The position numbers and the translations under genes were made by a program. From contig JAWRVZ010000139.1 of assembly GCA_037043235.1 (NCBI GenBank), forward strand, positions 1,647,001-1,711,000: a stretch of DNA of 64,000 nt, written 5' to 3'. Below, one piece after another: positions 33,111 through 46,256 of the stretch (positions within the stretch are counted from its first letter, which is position 1; the number at the start of each line of letters is the position of its first letter). A model generated the notes under the pieces. It made no database searches, was not told where the DNA came from, and worked only from the letters and a program-made list of their open reading frames with translations. This DNA is from Rhodeus uyekii (Eukaryota > Chordata > Actinopteri > Cypriniformes > Acheilognathidae).

Positions 33111-33670
33111 CACTCAAAAAAATGAACAAGGAAGGTTGTGCACTTGACATAATATATGTATATTCAGTTTACTTATAATAATTGTGTTTGTTGACTTTAA
33201 ATGTTATTTTCTATTAAGGTCCACGTAATTATGTCTCAACTTAACTCTACAAAATCCTAACGAGTTGTCTAAACACAAACCATTTATGTTAAGTAAAAAA
33301 TTCTTACATCCAGAGGGTGGCAGTATAGTGCGACGCCAACTGCTATGAAATCCCAAAGAACAAGAAGAGCAAGAAGCATCAGATCACACATGCGTTTGGA
33401 TGCCAACCGCCAGTAAAAAAGAAAGAAGAAGAAAGAAGACGAAGACCACACATGCGCAAAGATATTTTACTCTCTGCACAGCACACCTGCGTGACGCCCT
33501 GCAGTGCCAAAGTATTTCTTCGATTGGGTTTAACAGAGGGACGTCGTATATTTTCAACAGCTGGTAAAGGTAGGAGGATATTTGTTTTTTCACCATTATC
33601 GATCTTTTTTAATTCTAATAAGAGATATTTCTTTATTTTTTGGCCTGCTTTAGTTTTAAAGAGTTCTAGC

Positions 33671-35143
<1,473 letters not shown>

Positions 35144-36534
35144 GTTCTAGCGTCTTAGACATGAAGTTAGCATGCTAGCTTACCCACGTGGCGCAGGTTG
35201 GTACGCTGCATATTTATATTATTTGGGCGAAAAGAAAAGTAATTAGAGAGTTAATGGATTAAAGTTCTCCGTCGCTACGATGGATTTTCGTTAACTGGAG
35301 CTAGTCTACGACGTTTTTTTCCGTCAATTGCAGGGTTCCTGTCCTGTCTGTCCTTAATGTCTTAACGTTACCGGTATATTCACTTTTCATAATTTTAAGG
35401 CTGTAATTAGGATTACATTTCTCAAATAGTGTAATAAATGTCTTAATTAAAATTTGTATTCAGCCTGCTAAGGGGGATGTGATTAAATCCTAGAGTGGAT
35501 TGAAAGCACGTTCTCTCAACTGTAAGGGTTCTAAAATAGTCCGCTCGGTATGCATTTTCCATTCCCGCTCACGGAAAAACTGCTCCGTGTTAACGCCATT
35601 TTAAAAGTTATTCTAGTTATTCGTTTTTTTTTTTATATATCTTGAACGCCTGGAAGCAACATTTATAATGCTATATGTAACGTTTTGGAAATTATTCTAC
35701 ACATTTAATAAATAGAATTACACAATGTCAAAATGTATACCTGAACTGTGTAAATAAACCTTTAAGTTTTTGTACGTTTTTGACCCTACTAAAGCATAAA
35801 AGTACTATGTTTGCAGATATATTCAAGAAACGTACTAAGTTAACATACTTGTTAATTTGAAAAACAATGCTACAGTCATTCTCCGTTGAAACTGCAACCA
35901 CTAGGTGTCCACCCGACTAAAACTGAACTAAAATATGCTGTCAAAATTAAGTAGTTAACACGGCTTTTTTTTATTATATTTTAAACAAAAATTACAAAGT
36001 GTTATTATTTTATTTGTTTGTAGTTTTTCAGTTCAGATTATTTCAATTTCACAATCTTTATCAAATTATGTTTTTATCCTTTGCAATTTTTCAGGTCCTT
36101 AATGAATGGTGTTTTGTGTTCCTGCCAAGGTGCTTTTCTCATAATAGGTAAGATCTGCAACATCTACTAATGTAAATACTGTTTCTTGTGTGACCATTTC
36201 TTTTCTAAGTTCTTAGTAGCTTGTTTCTGTTTACTTTTATCAGTTGCTATTGATAATTTCAGTTTTTAACAGATTATATAAATGTTTTAAATTATTTTAA
36301 GTCATATGGTATGTTACTTGTAAAACTCTTCTAAATTGTATTATTTGCGAGTCAAGTTTTTCCTTTAACTAAAATCACTATTTTGTTTTTTTGGTGGTGT
36401 GTGTGCTTGTTGCAGATATTGAATGTGGCAGTGTAAAGCCTACTTTTATAGTTAAAGTTTCACCCATTTCACATAATTATAGAAGTATAATAGGTTTGTA
36501 TTATGGTTGTTGATGCTACTTTTTTCTATTTAGA

Positions 36535-37316
36535 ATGAAACTTGAAAAGAAGCGGGAATGCCTCCTCAGGGCACTTTGTATATATCTGAATGAAGATCCA
36601 AGCAGTCTCTTCAAAGAGTATCTGGTAGGTACTTACAAATACTGCAGCAGTAACTATCCTAGGACTTTTAAGAATGTCACAATATCCATTTAACATTGTG
36701 GGATATGGCTATGGCAATTTGAGTCTAGACCAAAATCATGTTTCTGATACTTTAACCTTAAAAAATTTAAAAATTCTAATCTTATACAAGTAGAACATAT
36801 GGCAGAGCTGCTATTAGATGACATCAGCTCATAGAGGTGTTCTTAATAAAGTGGCCAGTGAGTACAAATTGTGAGGAATCAGTTAGGACCAAAAGTTAGT
36901 AATCAAGCCTTATTTTAAAACATTTACTGAAAAATGTTTAAAAAAAAAAAAACTCTTTGGAATTAATTGGCTGGTAATTTCATTGTTGTCCTTTTTTGTG
37001 TGTGGAAAGGATTCAGATGGTTGTGCTGCCCAGAGGGACCTTGATCACGTTGTCTTTGGCATCTGTAGAGGGAGGTGATGCCACCACCATTCCAGCTGAT
37101 GTTGGAATCGTGATTGAGGGTGTTGAAGTGCTTCACGACTTGGGAGACCTCGCTTCTGCATGTGCACTCTTAATGGGTGTCATTTATGCAGTGAACCTCA
37201 GTTATCCTCAGGAACTGAAAACATTCTTTGAGGTGCTTCAGAAAATCTTTCTCCAGCTAGATGCTACCAGACTCTCAACCAAGGTACAGATGCTTAAAAA
37301 CAAACTGTATGAGTGA
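36535..37316 (+). pseudogene. SAMD3-like family gene, last two exons, frameshifted
   Basis: Exon at 36534-36624 (acceptor ATTTAG, donor CTG|GTAGGT) encodes MKLEKKRECLLRALCIYLNE then DPSSLFKEYL. The next exon starts at 37010 (DSDGCAAQRDLDHVVFGIC). A one-step frameshift near 37060-37070 separates it from GGDATTIPADVGIVIEGVEV ... LSYPQELKTFFEVLQKI ... VQMLKNKLYE and a stop at 37316. These blocks (ALCIYLNEDP, VIEGxEVL, YPxELKxTFEVxQKI) define a large fish family often annotated 'sterile alpha motif domain-containing protein 3-like'; function unknown. Upstream exons (including the KRWPALF block) were not found in this copy. The frameshift and lost exons argue it is dead. Confidence 0.75.
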
Positions 37317-37490
37317 ACCAACATTGAACGTGTGGCACGTGGAAACCATTTAATTGAAAAAACACTGTTTTCAAAGTTTATATACTGTATCTTTTATTTT
37401 GTGACACACCACTGTTCTGGGTGACATGTTTCTTTGTCATAAAGCATGTGCAGAGTGTTTTTTTTTTTTTTTTTGTACATCAATGCTGAG

Positions 37491-37655
37491 GAAGGTGATG
37501 CCACCACCACTGATTTTATAATAGTTATTGAGGGTGTTTGAAGTGCTTCACGACTTTTTCTTTTTGTGACACAACACTGTTCTGTGACTTTTTTTGTCAT
37601 ATAGCATGTACAGATGCTTATAAAACAAACCGAGTGAACCAACATTGAGCACTTA
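37491..37655 (+). repeat. decayed tandem copy of the SAMD3-like last exon
   Basis: GGTGATGCCACCACCACTG, GTTATTGAGGGTGTTTGAAG and the tail CAGATGCTTATAAAACAAAC plus GAGTGAACCAACATTGAGC repeat pieces of 37074-37335 in order, with internal deletions. This is a local tandem duplication inside element A. Confidence 0.7.
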
Positions 37656-38369
37656 AAAGTTTTAATTGAAAAACACTTGAAAGCTCATAACTTTTTATTT
37701 TTTTCCTTTTAGTGACATGCACCACTGACATGCATGAAAAGCGTGTGCAGGTTTTTTTTTTTCTAAGGTAAAGAGAACCAACCTTAAATACTGATGCTCA
37801 TGGGTATGTTTTTTTTTCTCTCTCTCTTTTGTAAACTGAATTTGAAACAGTTGTTTTTCACAGTTGTTTTGTTTTTGTGTTGTTGGTGAATAAAGGAACT
37901 AACAAATGTTATGTTGAGTTTACTGAAGTAATTTGTGTGGAACCTGTTGACAAAATATAATTAATTCAACCTAACTAGTAAAAATTTAAGTCAGTTAAAG
38001 CATTTTATTTTGGTTAATTAAGCTTGAATTTAATGTTTTGTTGTAAAATCATTAGTTTACTTTGAATAGACATATATGTAATATGCTACTTCTAAAAAAA
38101 ATTTATTAGTCCATATAACTTAACTGACTTAAGTTAGTTAAACTCAAACATCTCTTGTTGAGCAAAAATGATTGATAATAGTTGGCTTGAGTCAAAAATA
38201 TTATTTATCCCTAAAACAACCACATTAAGTTAGATAAACTTAAGTATTTGTTTTCTACTTTCATAATTAAATTACGTGGAACCTGTTGACAAGAAAAAAT
38301 TAATTAAAGTCAAGGTTTCATTTTTTTGAGTGTTTCTTAAATCCTCCTGATTCCAAAATTTTGTCATGC

Positions 38370-39900
38370 AAATCTTAAGAGTGATTAAGAAAAAGGCATT
38401 ATCAGGATGCCAGAATACCATAAATGTTTTAAAATAGATCTAATAGATTTTTAATTTTTTCAATATTGCAGGTCAAAAGTGCCTCTAATAGAAGCACAGT
38501 AATAAGCACAACATGCATTGTGCAAAACATGCATGGTCAAAGAAAGAACAGATGACAAAGAGTAACACCACTGGTTGTGAAGTGTTTAAAAGGACACTGA
38601 TATGGTTGTAGATCAGTGTATCTGTAATCATACAGGTGTTCTGGAAATTTTGGTTTCACTGTGCAAGTGGAACCTTAAACCTTAATTTTAATTTGTAAGG
38701 ATTTAGTCTTAGTTTTGTTCTGTTTCTTCATGTAATCATTATATCGATGATGGTGAGATCAGATCTCTGTGTGGAGAGTACTATCAACACTATCTGTTGT
38801 CAGACTCCTTGACTACAAAAATCTTATTGAATTAATTACAATTAAAATGAATGCCAAAAGGGATACTTTGAAACTAATATTTCCTACTGACACACTACAG
38901 CAAAATATAGAAATAACTGCCTTAAAACACATTTTTGTGGTGAAAATACTATTATGCATAATACATTTCCACAATACTGGAAACATGGTAAACATTTTTT
39001 AATTTTCATCAATGTTTTTCAGTACTGTATGACTTTTCCAACCTGACAGCATAGAGACAACAACCAGAGGACATGGAGAATGAACAGTCTGAATTAAACA
39101 CATCATATATGATACATTGAAATAGGTTTATTGCAGTTGTTACGGTCAGTGACGTATTCAATAAATGAAAACAACTAATAAAAGACATCACATGGTACAA
39201 AGGGAGAACACAACGAAATGTAATCAATGTATAGCACTAGTTGGAGTTTACATGAAGTGAATATGCTGATTTCATTCAGGAACTGCACAAAACATGCGAA
39301 CTACAAAAAAGATTATAACCCAGTAAACACAGAACATTCATTTAAGGTTCCCATTTAGTTCCTGTTTGGTTATTTTTTTGTAAACTACAGGGAACTTCAT
39401 GAGTCTTTTGATTTGTCCAGTCTGCTAAAACAATAAACTATCATCTGGGACACTCTTGTATTTTATTCCACACATTACACATCAAGTTATGAGCTACATT
39501 AATTGAGTAAATTCTTTATAATGGCAATATTTTGAGTAAGATTTATACAAACACACAATGCAAAAGATAAGAATATGTGCAACAGGGTCTATTGCATGTT
39601 CCTGTTTATAGCCTATGGCAGCAGAATAATCACACCAGTGGAAGTTACAGTTTATTAGGATACAGATACAGTTTTGTTGCTTTGCTCTAGGTTCACAAAA
39701 ATAAGACCGTTTAACTTCTACAAATAATATGCAAATGAGAGTAACTGAAATTAACGTAGACTCGTGTCAGTTTGGTACGTTTATCTTACTGTACATTTCT
39801 ATAATAATTCATATTCGCAAACAAAAACAGTTGTGGTTTGTCGTTTAAGATCTAATTACCTTTTCTCAATGTGGAGATTTGTGCAAGCATTGACTGGTAT
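38370..39900. other. AT-rich spacer, no gene recognised
   Basis: No supported ORF above 80 codons. About 39240-39310 matches part of 32110-32190 in reverse complement (part of the distant inverted repeat). Confidence 0.4.
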
Positions 39901-39903
39901 TTT

Positions 39904-40008
39904 CAGTTTCACGCGGCACGCGCATGCGTAGGAATATCATGAATATTCATGTTAGCTCCGCCCAGTGAAACCGAAAATCCCAGAAACCGAAAATCTCGTA
40001 ACACCGGT
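39904..40008 (-). repeat. right arm of the distant inverted repeat
   Basis: Reverse complement of 31881-31980 with scattered differences. Its outer edge lies 46 bp before the start codon of the THAP pseudogene, so it overlaps that gene's promoter position. Confidence 0.7.
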
Positions 40009-40053
40009 CATTTTAAAATCGAATCGGATTAAATACACAAAAAAACGTAAACA

Positions 40054-40845
40054 ATGGTAAATACCGGTGTTGTGTGAGGTTGTACCGACCGATCTAGCAA
40101 TGAAGAGCGTAAGATCAAGTTTTTTGACAAACCAAAAGTTATCTATCACCAAGGGAAGCTGACGCTGGACATTTCGAAAGAGAGAAGGATGCTATGGCTT
40201 TCCCGTATTAACCGTGCTGATTTCAACCCTGATCCAAGGAAATGACATTACAAAGTCTGCTCTGAACATTTTATTTCGGGTAAGTATTTCGATTTTTACT
40301 TCTAAGGTGCATAACAGACATGATTGCCTAGCTGTTCCAAAAAACTTCCAAAAGAAAACAAATATTGACTATTTATTCATTATTTGATGTTTTGTAAAAG
40401 AGGAAAAATAGTAACTACAAAATATGCACTTAAATCTCAAATCTCAGATTTATTGTAACATGTTTTAAAGACTAAATTAAAAGCTGTACAATGTGCATTA
40501 ATGCCATGAATGGTACATGTATGTGTAAATGCACAGAATTCCAGTACATATACATATGTAAGAATGTGTTTACTACATGTACTAGCATGTTGTAATATAT
40601 ACATAGACAAATGTAATAATATTGGTTATTGTGCCCTGACAAGTAAATGTTGTACTATTCATTGTATAATTCACATTTCATTTTTCATGTTAATATTAAT
40701 GTAGTACATGTATTTAAATCTCTTTTCTTTAATTTGTGTATACTTATATTTTATTATATTTATATATTTCTAGGTGAAAAAGCAGACCTATGTGACAAGA
40801 CAAATCCTTATTGGGAAGTTGAACCATCTTTATGTAGCCCTGGTG
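40054..40845 (+). pseudogene. THAP-domain gene fragment (two exons, two in-frame stops)
   Basis: Exon 1 (40054-40279) opens MVNTGVV, then a stop, then GCTDRSSNEERKIKFF, KERRMLWLSRINRADFNPD, and after a second stop HYKVCSEHFISG. This is the C2CH THAP zinc-finger layout ending in CSxHF. The first zinc Cys is Gly (codon 40066-40068), a stop at 40075-40077 probably replaced an Arg codon, and a second stop is at 40243-40245. Donor TCGG|GTAAGT joins in phase to exon 2 at 40774 (acceptor TTCTAG), which continues EKADLCDKTNPYWEVEPSL, as in fish THAP genes. THAP proteins bind DNA and many derive from P-element-like transposases. No further exons seen. Confidence 0.75.
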
Positions 40846-41013
40846 AAAATATGACTGTATATAGCTTTATTTTTTATTTTTTGCTTTTCAGTCAGTGCTT
40901 AGTTTTATTATTGTTTTGATGCGTTATTCATGTTGTATTGTAACCAATTTGATTCCCTTGAAAATTACTTTGACTGTTAAGTGTATAATGTTTATCTATT
41001 TTCTGATTGGGTG

Positions 41014-41640
41014 TGTTACATGTCAGTTTTGTTTGGAGAAAGATGCGATTGGGAAGTGGGAGGAGTTGAGAGAGTGTTCATACTGAGAGTAGTGAGTTTT
41101 TCCAAATTCGTACAGAAGTTACAAAGGTAAACTCCGGCTTTAGTTATTAGTGTGTGTGAGTTGCATACGCAAAAGGGTGAGACACTTGTTGATTAGTGAA
41201 GTGGAGTTACCGGAGACTGAGCTCCTCCGGCCTCGTTGGATTCCCTAACCAAGTAGCGCTTCAGGTACCCTGGTCTTCCTGAAAGCTCCCCTGGCAACGC
41301 TGGATTTCCTGATCGGGACCGCATGGCGCGCACGCGCTGATATTTATACACGGTGCAGCGCGATTGATCGTTTCCCTCTTACTCAGAGTGCCGCGATTTC
41401 ATTGAGAACTGACTATTAACCTGCCCAATCGTGAGTAGTGTTCCATATGTGTTTGCTCCATTAAGAGTGAAGTGGCGATATATTTTTCTGCCCCAACGCA
41501 CCCTAGCAGCGTTTCAGGCCTGCATCACATTTCATTTGTTTTTATTTTTGTTTGGGACTAAAGTGACAGTTCCACACTTTTCAGAGAGTCTGGGCCCAGT
41601 GAATGTGAACATTGTGGAAAACAAAACTGTTAAATAAGTT
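41014..41640 (+). mobile_element. LTR-like sequence
   Basis: TGTTACATGTCAGTTTTG at the left, CCTGGTCTTCCTGAAAGCTC and CGCGCTGATATTTATACAC in the middle, and CCCAATCGTGAGTAG are reminiscent of a GC-patchy cyprinid retrotransposon LTR/leader. A TATA-like TATTTATAC is at about 41341. No target duplication or gag was identified. Confidence 0.4.
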
Positions 41641-41919
41641 GCATTTACGCATACAGATGTTTTATGTTTGAGTTTTGCTGTAAATTTTGATTTATACATT
41701 GTTTAAAAGTAAAGTAAAAGAGTAACAATCGAGTATTTGGTAATTTGATTCTTTATTTTTCCATCTAAATTAATATTCTTCAAGTTTATTGTGTATTCGC
41801 TTTCCCTTAAGAAAGTAAATTAGTAAATCTGTAAACGAACCCAGGGCATTCTATATAAAGGGACTTATAGAGTGCTAAATTTAAAATTAGGATCTGTCGA
41901 AAAGGAGACCTGAGCTAAT

Positions 41920-42207
41920 TTGTCTGTGAAGAAACGTTATGAAAGATCCAAACAGAGGGATGAAAGGAAGATACAACTGAAAACTGCAGTAGCACTTTTG
42001 GCTCTTCAAACGTCAGTTACCAATCCAGACATTGATGAAAATGTTCCCATTGTGAAAGAACATGTTGAAAAAGTTCAGCTCTTTCTGAAAGGGACACTTG
42101 AACCAGCAGAAAAAACAGCAGAGGACAATAACTCATTGTTCACACATTTAAAATCTGTTTTATTAAGTGTAAATAATGCATACAAATCATTTGTAACAAA
42201 AGATTAA
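41920..42207 (+). CDS. unrecognised 95-codon ORF, candidate terminal exon
   Basis: Encodes a charged, helical protein: KKRYERSKQRDERKIQLKTA, ALLALQTSVTNPDIDEN, HVEKVQLFLKGTLEPAEKTA, ending SFVTKD and a stop. Composition is protein-like (few Cys, amphipathic helices, no low complexity). It lies 1.1 kb after the THAP fragment on the same strand and could be its last exon or part of a retroelement. The start codon is arbitrary; the frame opens slightly upstream (ISRE-like 41890 region not translated). Confidence 0.35.
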   Translation: MSVKKRYERSKQRDERKIQLKTAVALLALQTSVTNPDIDENVPIVKEHVEKVQLFLKGTLEPAEKTAEDNNSLFTHLKSVLLSVNNAYKSFVTKD

Positions 42208-42214
42208 TGAAATA

Positions 42215-42330
42215 CGTGTACAAGATCATGGGTTTGATTCCCAGGGAAAACAAGAACTGATCAGAATGTCAATGTGTTCCTTGAAAGCAATCCAAGTCGT
42301 TTGATCAAGTAGCTTTTTCTTTGTTTTTGC
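42215..42330 (+). repeat. SINE 3' fragment
   Basis: GATCATGGGTTTGATTCCCA plus GGGAAAAC resembles the B-box region of a tRNA-derived SINE, as at 30.97 kb. Confidence 0.4.
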
Positions 42331-42660
42331 CGATGTAAAGTCTATTTCTTTCACTGTTTTGTAGTTAACCTGAAAAATTAAAACATCTACAATTGTATTT
42401 AGCTTGTTGAACTCTAATTCATCAAGCTCACCAGTTTAAAACAAATAGTACAAACAGTAGAAATATAAATACATGCATTTTGAAAAGCAAGACACTATAA
42501 AAAATGTAATAACTACAGAACAGTCATGCAAAATGAAATCATTTTTTCCCCATTATTTAATACATTGTGCATATCTAATAAAATGGTAAGTAGTTATGCT
42601 GAAACATACCTTTGATATTGATGATGGTAAAAGCCAGTATGCCTTTTCTTGGTGTTTCTG

Positions 42661-43590
42661 TTCTTCACTGCGGCTTCGACTGCAAAGAGGAGAATCTCTG
42701 TACACTTTTAAGCTCATTCAGCTTTGTTTCGTATGGGTCTTTACCATCAATTATTTTCATCTTGTGTAAGTATCTTGCCTTGGTAATTATGTACAGAGAA
42801 TCTCTGTACAGCACTTTTGACTGGACTGCCTCTGGCTATATAATTTTCGTGTCCGTTGTTGACATTATCGATTGTTTGCGCTTCACAAATATTGAATCGC
42901 ACGCTGTTCTTGCCGTACACCATGGCCGCCGCCGCGGTGCGTCATGGGTATTTACGATTATGGGAAAACCATCCATTGAGGAGAATTGGCGGCGTGTGGT
43001 GGGGCACATCTGCGTTTCATGAAGCCTTACCACCGCCGCTAATAAATGACGAGCGCGCCTCTTCTCAGGAGGTGGGTCCTTCCCCGTGCATGCACGCTGG
43101 TGCCCTCGTTGGTTCAGGAAGGGAGACGGTGGGTCGAATTCGCAACGCGGCTGACGGGCCAGGATGCTGGGCCGCTGTTTCCCCGGGAGTTCAGCGTAAA
43201 GAGAGGACGCGAAGCCGCAGTCCTCCACGCCTTGGACGAGAGGGAAGCAACTGCGAGCGCCGGACCCCCGCCCCTCTCCTGGACCCATCCTCCTCACTTC
43301 CCCTCCGTCACAAAGAGCAAAATATTACAATCAACACAGAACTTGACTGGTAGCCAGTGTAGAGAGCCAAGTACAGGAGTAATTTGTGCACGTTTTCTAG
43401 TGCCAGTCAATAATGTGGCTTTGCACAATTGCTGGATTCCAAAGATGAATTTGGCAAACCCAAAAAAAGTAAATTAAAGTAATCTAACCTTGACATAACC
43501 TAACATAAACATAACATAAATAACAGTTTCAAGGTCCTTCTTAGAAAGCATCTTGATTCTAGCAAATGATTCTAACTTAAACTGGCCAAT
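42661..43590 (+). repeat. GC-rich block, intact (empty-site) copy of a recent duplication
   Basis: Nearly identical to 46567-47234 continued at 52323-52590. I count five mismatches over roughly 675 bp of the left part. This copy reads through AATCAACACAGAACTTGACT, where the other copy has the CACTA-like insertion. It contains CpG-rich sequence with long overlapping ORFs on both strands that look like composition effects. Origin unknown. Confidence 0.85.
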
Positions 43591-44168
43591 GCGGTGCACA
43601 ATGCATCTGAAAATACAAGCAATTATCATTCTTTAACTGTAATGAAAATAATTAAAAGCCCTCAACTGCAGTTGTCAGTTTCCCCTAAAATACCAGTCCC
43701 ATCTGCTTCTGCAGAAATATAAGATTTGTGAATGAATGGCCATAAGGAAAAACAAAAAACAAAAAACATGAAATGACAACTGCTGTAAATAAAATGTAAA
43801 TTAGAGCAGAAATATTTTCAGATTGAGACATTGTTACCTGAATAAGACTCTTCATCTATTCACTGTTATTACTCACACATGAATGAAACATTTTAAAGAA
43901 TGGGTTTGAAAAAATAGATACAAATCACAAACAGTCCACAGGAATATGAAAATATTTAAGGCCCATGTTGAAACACTAGCTGGGAATGCATAAGCTTGTG
44001 AATTCATGGAGCAGCATATTATCCAGAGCACACCTTCAGAACTCAGAAATCCATTTCCTTATTGACATTCAGTCTCCAGATAAAACATTTATCAAAGATT
44101 TGTAAGATAATGTAAAAAGAACAAACAGTACTGCTGTGAAATGCAATGTATAAATGTATATGGCCACG
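43591..44168. other. AT-rich spacer
   Basis: Nothing recognised between the duplicated block and the Tigger element. Confidence 0.4.
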
Positions 44169-44396
44169 TACAGTGATACCTTGAGATACAAGCGTCTCTA
44201 CATGGTAGTATTCAAGATACGAGCAAGCCTTCGGACAGATTTTTGCTTCTAGATACGAGTAAATTTTCGAGATACGAGCACACGTACTGACGCTGATGCC
44301 GACACTCGTTCACTTCAGTGTTCACTGACTTCTGTACGCATCGCCCGCGAGTAGCAGATTTTCTCTCCATTTTGTGCATTAATCTTCATAATAGCG

Positions 44397-45079
44397 ATGA
44401 GTTCTAAGAAAGTGAGTGGTAAGGATGATAGTGAGAAGAAGAAACGCATGATGACCATGGAAATTAAGCATGAAATTGTGGATAAATATGAGTGCGGTGC
44501 TCGCGTGAGTGATCAAGCAGCAGGAGCATCAGGAGGAACTGTCGACTGAGGAGCTGATCGGACATGGATCATACTCAGGTGTTGCTCAGGTGTTGCAAGA
44601 GTTCAGCAGTGGCGAGGAGGAGGAACCGGAGGAAAACATTTCTACAACTGAAATTTGTCACGGTCCTGTCGTCCTTGTTTTCATCATTGTCATGTTTTCC
44701 TGTTAACTCCCTGGTTGTGCGCTCCTCTTGTCATCTGTCTCACCTGTGTCCTCATCAATTCCCTAATCAGTCTCTTCTGCTATCCCTGCCTTCCTATTAT
44801 CCTCTGTGTATTTAAGTCATGTGTTGGTCTTAGTCTGTGGTCGTTCTCGTCCATACTGTGGCGTGTATATCCCCTGAGCTTCTTGTTTAATAAATATTCA
44901 GTGATTCTACATCCTTCGTCTTCGTGCCTTCAGACTGCACACACTTCCTGACAAAATTAAGGAAGGTTATGTGGTTGAAGGTTTTTACAGGGAGGCAGAA
45001 ACCAATCTCCCTCGATTGGTATTTTGGTAACAGGTCTGCACCAAGTGAAAGTAAGGGTGGTCAGGCGAAAAAAAGGTAA
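44397..45079 (+). pseudogene. Tigger transposase, internally deleted and interrupted
   Basis: ATG at 44397 starts MSSKKVSGKDDSEKKKRMM, then MEIKHEIVDKYECGARVSDQ, the N-terminal HTH of Tigger transposases. The catalytic DDD core is deleted: the frame jumps to a C-terminal acidic stretch (STEELIGHGS, SSGEEEEPEENISTTEI). A solo LTR then splits it. After the LTR another frame supplies SLDWYFGNRSAPSESKGGQA followed by KKR and a stop at 45077-45079, the usual C-terminus. Non-functional. Confidence 0.8.
44656..44953 (+). mobile_element. solo LTR with 5-bp target duplication AAATT
   Basis: TGTCACGGTCCTGTCG ... CTTCCTGACA, flanked by AAATT at 44651-44655 and 44954-44958. Contains TTAATAAATATTCAG. Same family as 13882-14182. 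Inserted in the Tigger pseudogene, so it is younger. Confidence 0.92.
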
Positions 45080-45295
45080 GAAAGGCACGAAAACTAATCG
45101 AAAAAAGGGAAACAATACTATAAAATAGAAAAGTTAAAAAAAAAATAAGTAAGCTAAGTTCAGTTATGTTATGTTAATTTAAGTTTACATAAGTTAAGTA
45201 GTGTTTGTGTAAGTTAAGATACGACGTGTCGATACACCAACCCCCTCCCTTCCTCCCTCCTCTGCACCTGCCACTACTGAATGTAAAAACTTAAA

Positions 45296-45485
45296 CTCGC
45301 GGGAGCCGTGAACGAACGAATTCGCGGGAGCCGCGAACGAACGAATTCGCGGGAGCCACGAGAGAACGAATTCGCGGGAGCCGCGAACGAACGAATTCGC
45401 GGGAGCCACGAGAGAACGAATTCGCGGGAGCCACGAGAGAACGAATTCGCGGGAGCTGCGAACTAACGAATGCGCGGGAGCCGCA
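45296..45485. repeat. 25-bp minisatellite, about 8 units
   Basis: Unit TTCGCGGGAGCC(G/A)CGA followed by (A/G)(C/A)GAACGAA. Units differ mostly as two alternating variants (GCGAACGAACGAA vs ACGAGAGAACGAA). Very CpG-rich inside an AT-rich transposon. May be part of another LTR whose end could be CCGTGACA at about 45597. Confidence 0.85.
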
Positions 45486-46046
45486 AAAGCGGGGAGATAG
45501 GCAGATGATATGAGAAGCAGGTGTTCAGTGACCACTGACCACACACACATACACACTCAGGCAGAACTAGGAGACACTGAATTCATGAACCGTGACAGTT
45601 ACTGCTTAGAGGTACTGTACGTGTATATTTCACTGAACAATAGCGATCACAATTAATTAATGTTTAGAATATGAGGTAAAAACTTCTGTAAATCACTTAT
45701 AAAAGTATCACTGTGGTGAATGATGCAGCCAATGAATGAGTTAAGGGGTTATAAAGGGGTTGGAACCTCCTGACTGTGTTATGAGAGGCTGTCATTAGGA
45801 TATTTCATGTAAAAATGCACACAAGGATGCTGAGCGTTGACCTTTTCCACACAAAACTGCGCATGGGTGAGGGAATTTTTTTCTCGTACACCGATACAAT
45901 GCTCGTACACGATTCGACCCGATTAATTCGACACGATTAATTTGTTTTCTATTATTTCTTATGGGAAAATATTCTAGATACGAGCCATTCGAATTACGAG
46001 TTCCACCCTGGAACTGATTATGTTCATATCTCGAGGTATTACTGTA

Positions 46047-46256
46047 TATGGGATCCAACTGATCAGCGAGGAAGCTGTCCCGGAAGTGCATTCGCTGCTT
46101 CTCCCCTCTGGAGTTGATAGGAATGACTCCAGGGTCCACTACCACAACAACCCCTACTATGAGATTGTGCTCGCCCAGAACCACACTGGTCACCAGGGTA
46201 ACAAGGTCCAGGGCTTCCTGTTCGGACCCCTCAAGCTTCACGACCACCACCAGTAG
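46047..46256 (+). pseudogene. orphan coding exon truncated by the Tigger insertion
   Basis: Open frame directly after the Tigger end encodes IQLISEEAVPEVHSLLLPSG, VDRNDSRVHYHNNPYYEIVL, AQNHTGHQGNKVQGFLFGPL and KLHDHHQ then a stop at 46254-46256. The composition is that of a real protein C-terminus. An acceptor-like CTGATCAG is at 46056-46063. I do not recognise the family. GC content is higher than the surroundings. Confidence 0.4.

Larger units (their letters stand above)
44171..46044 (+). mobile_element. Tigger (pogo/Tc1-mariner) DNA transposon, decayed
   Basis: Ends CAGTGATACCTTGAGATAC and reverse complement CAGTAATACCTCGAGATAT, flanked by TA (44169-44170, 46045-46046). It contains the start and end of a pogo-type transposase and two secondary features: a solo LTR (44656-44953) and a 25-bp minisatellite (45296-45485). 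Confidence 0.9.

Noticed and set aside
42836..43477. Long overlapping ORFs on both strands in the GC-rich block (and its twin at 46.7-47.3 kb)
   Set aside because: Several frames are open simultaneously because the DNA is GC-rich and stop-poor; no frame shows a recognisable domain.
45206..45597. A third solo LTR containing the minisatellite, ending CCGTGACA
   Set aside because: No matching pentamers could be found on the two sides and no clear left end.
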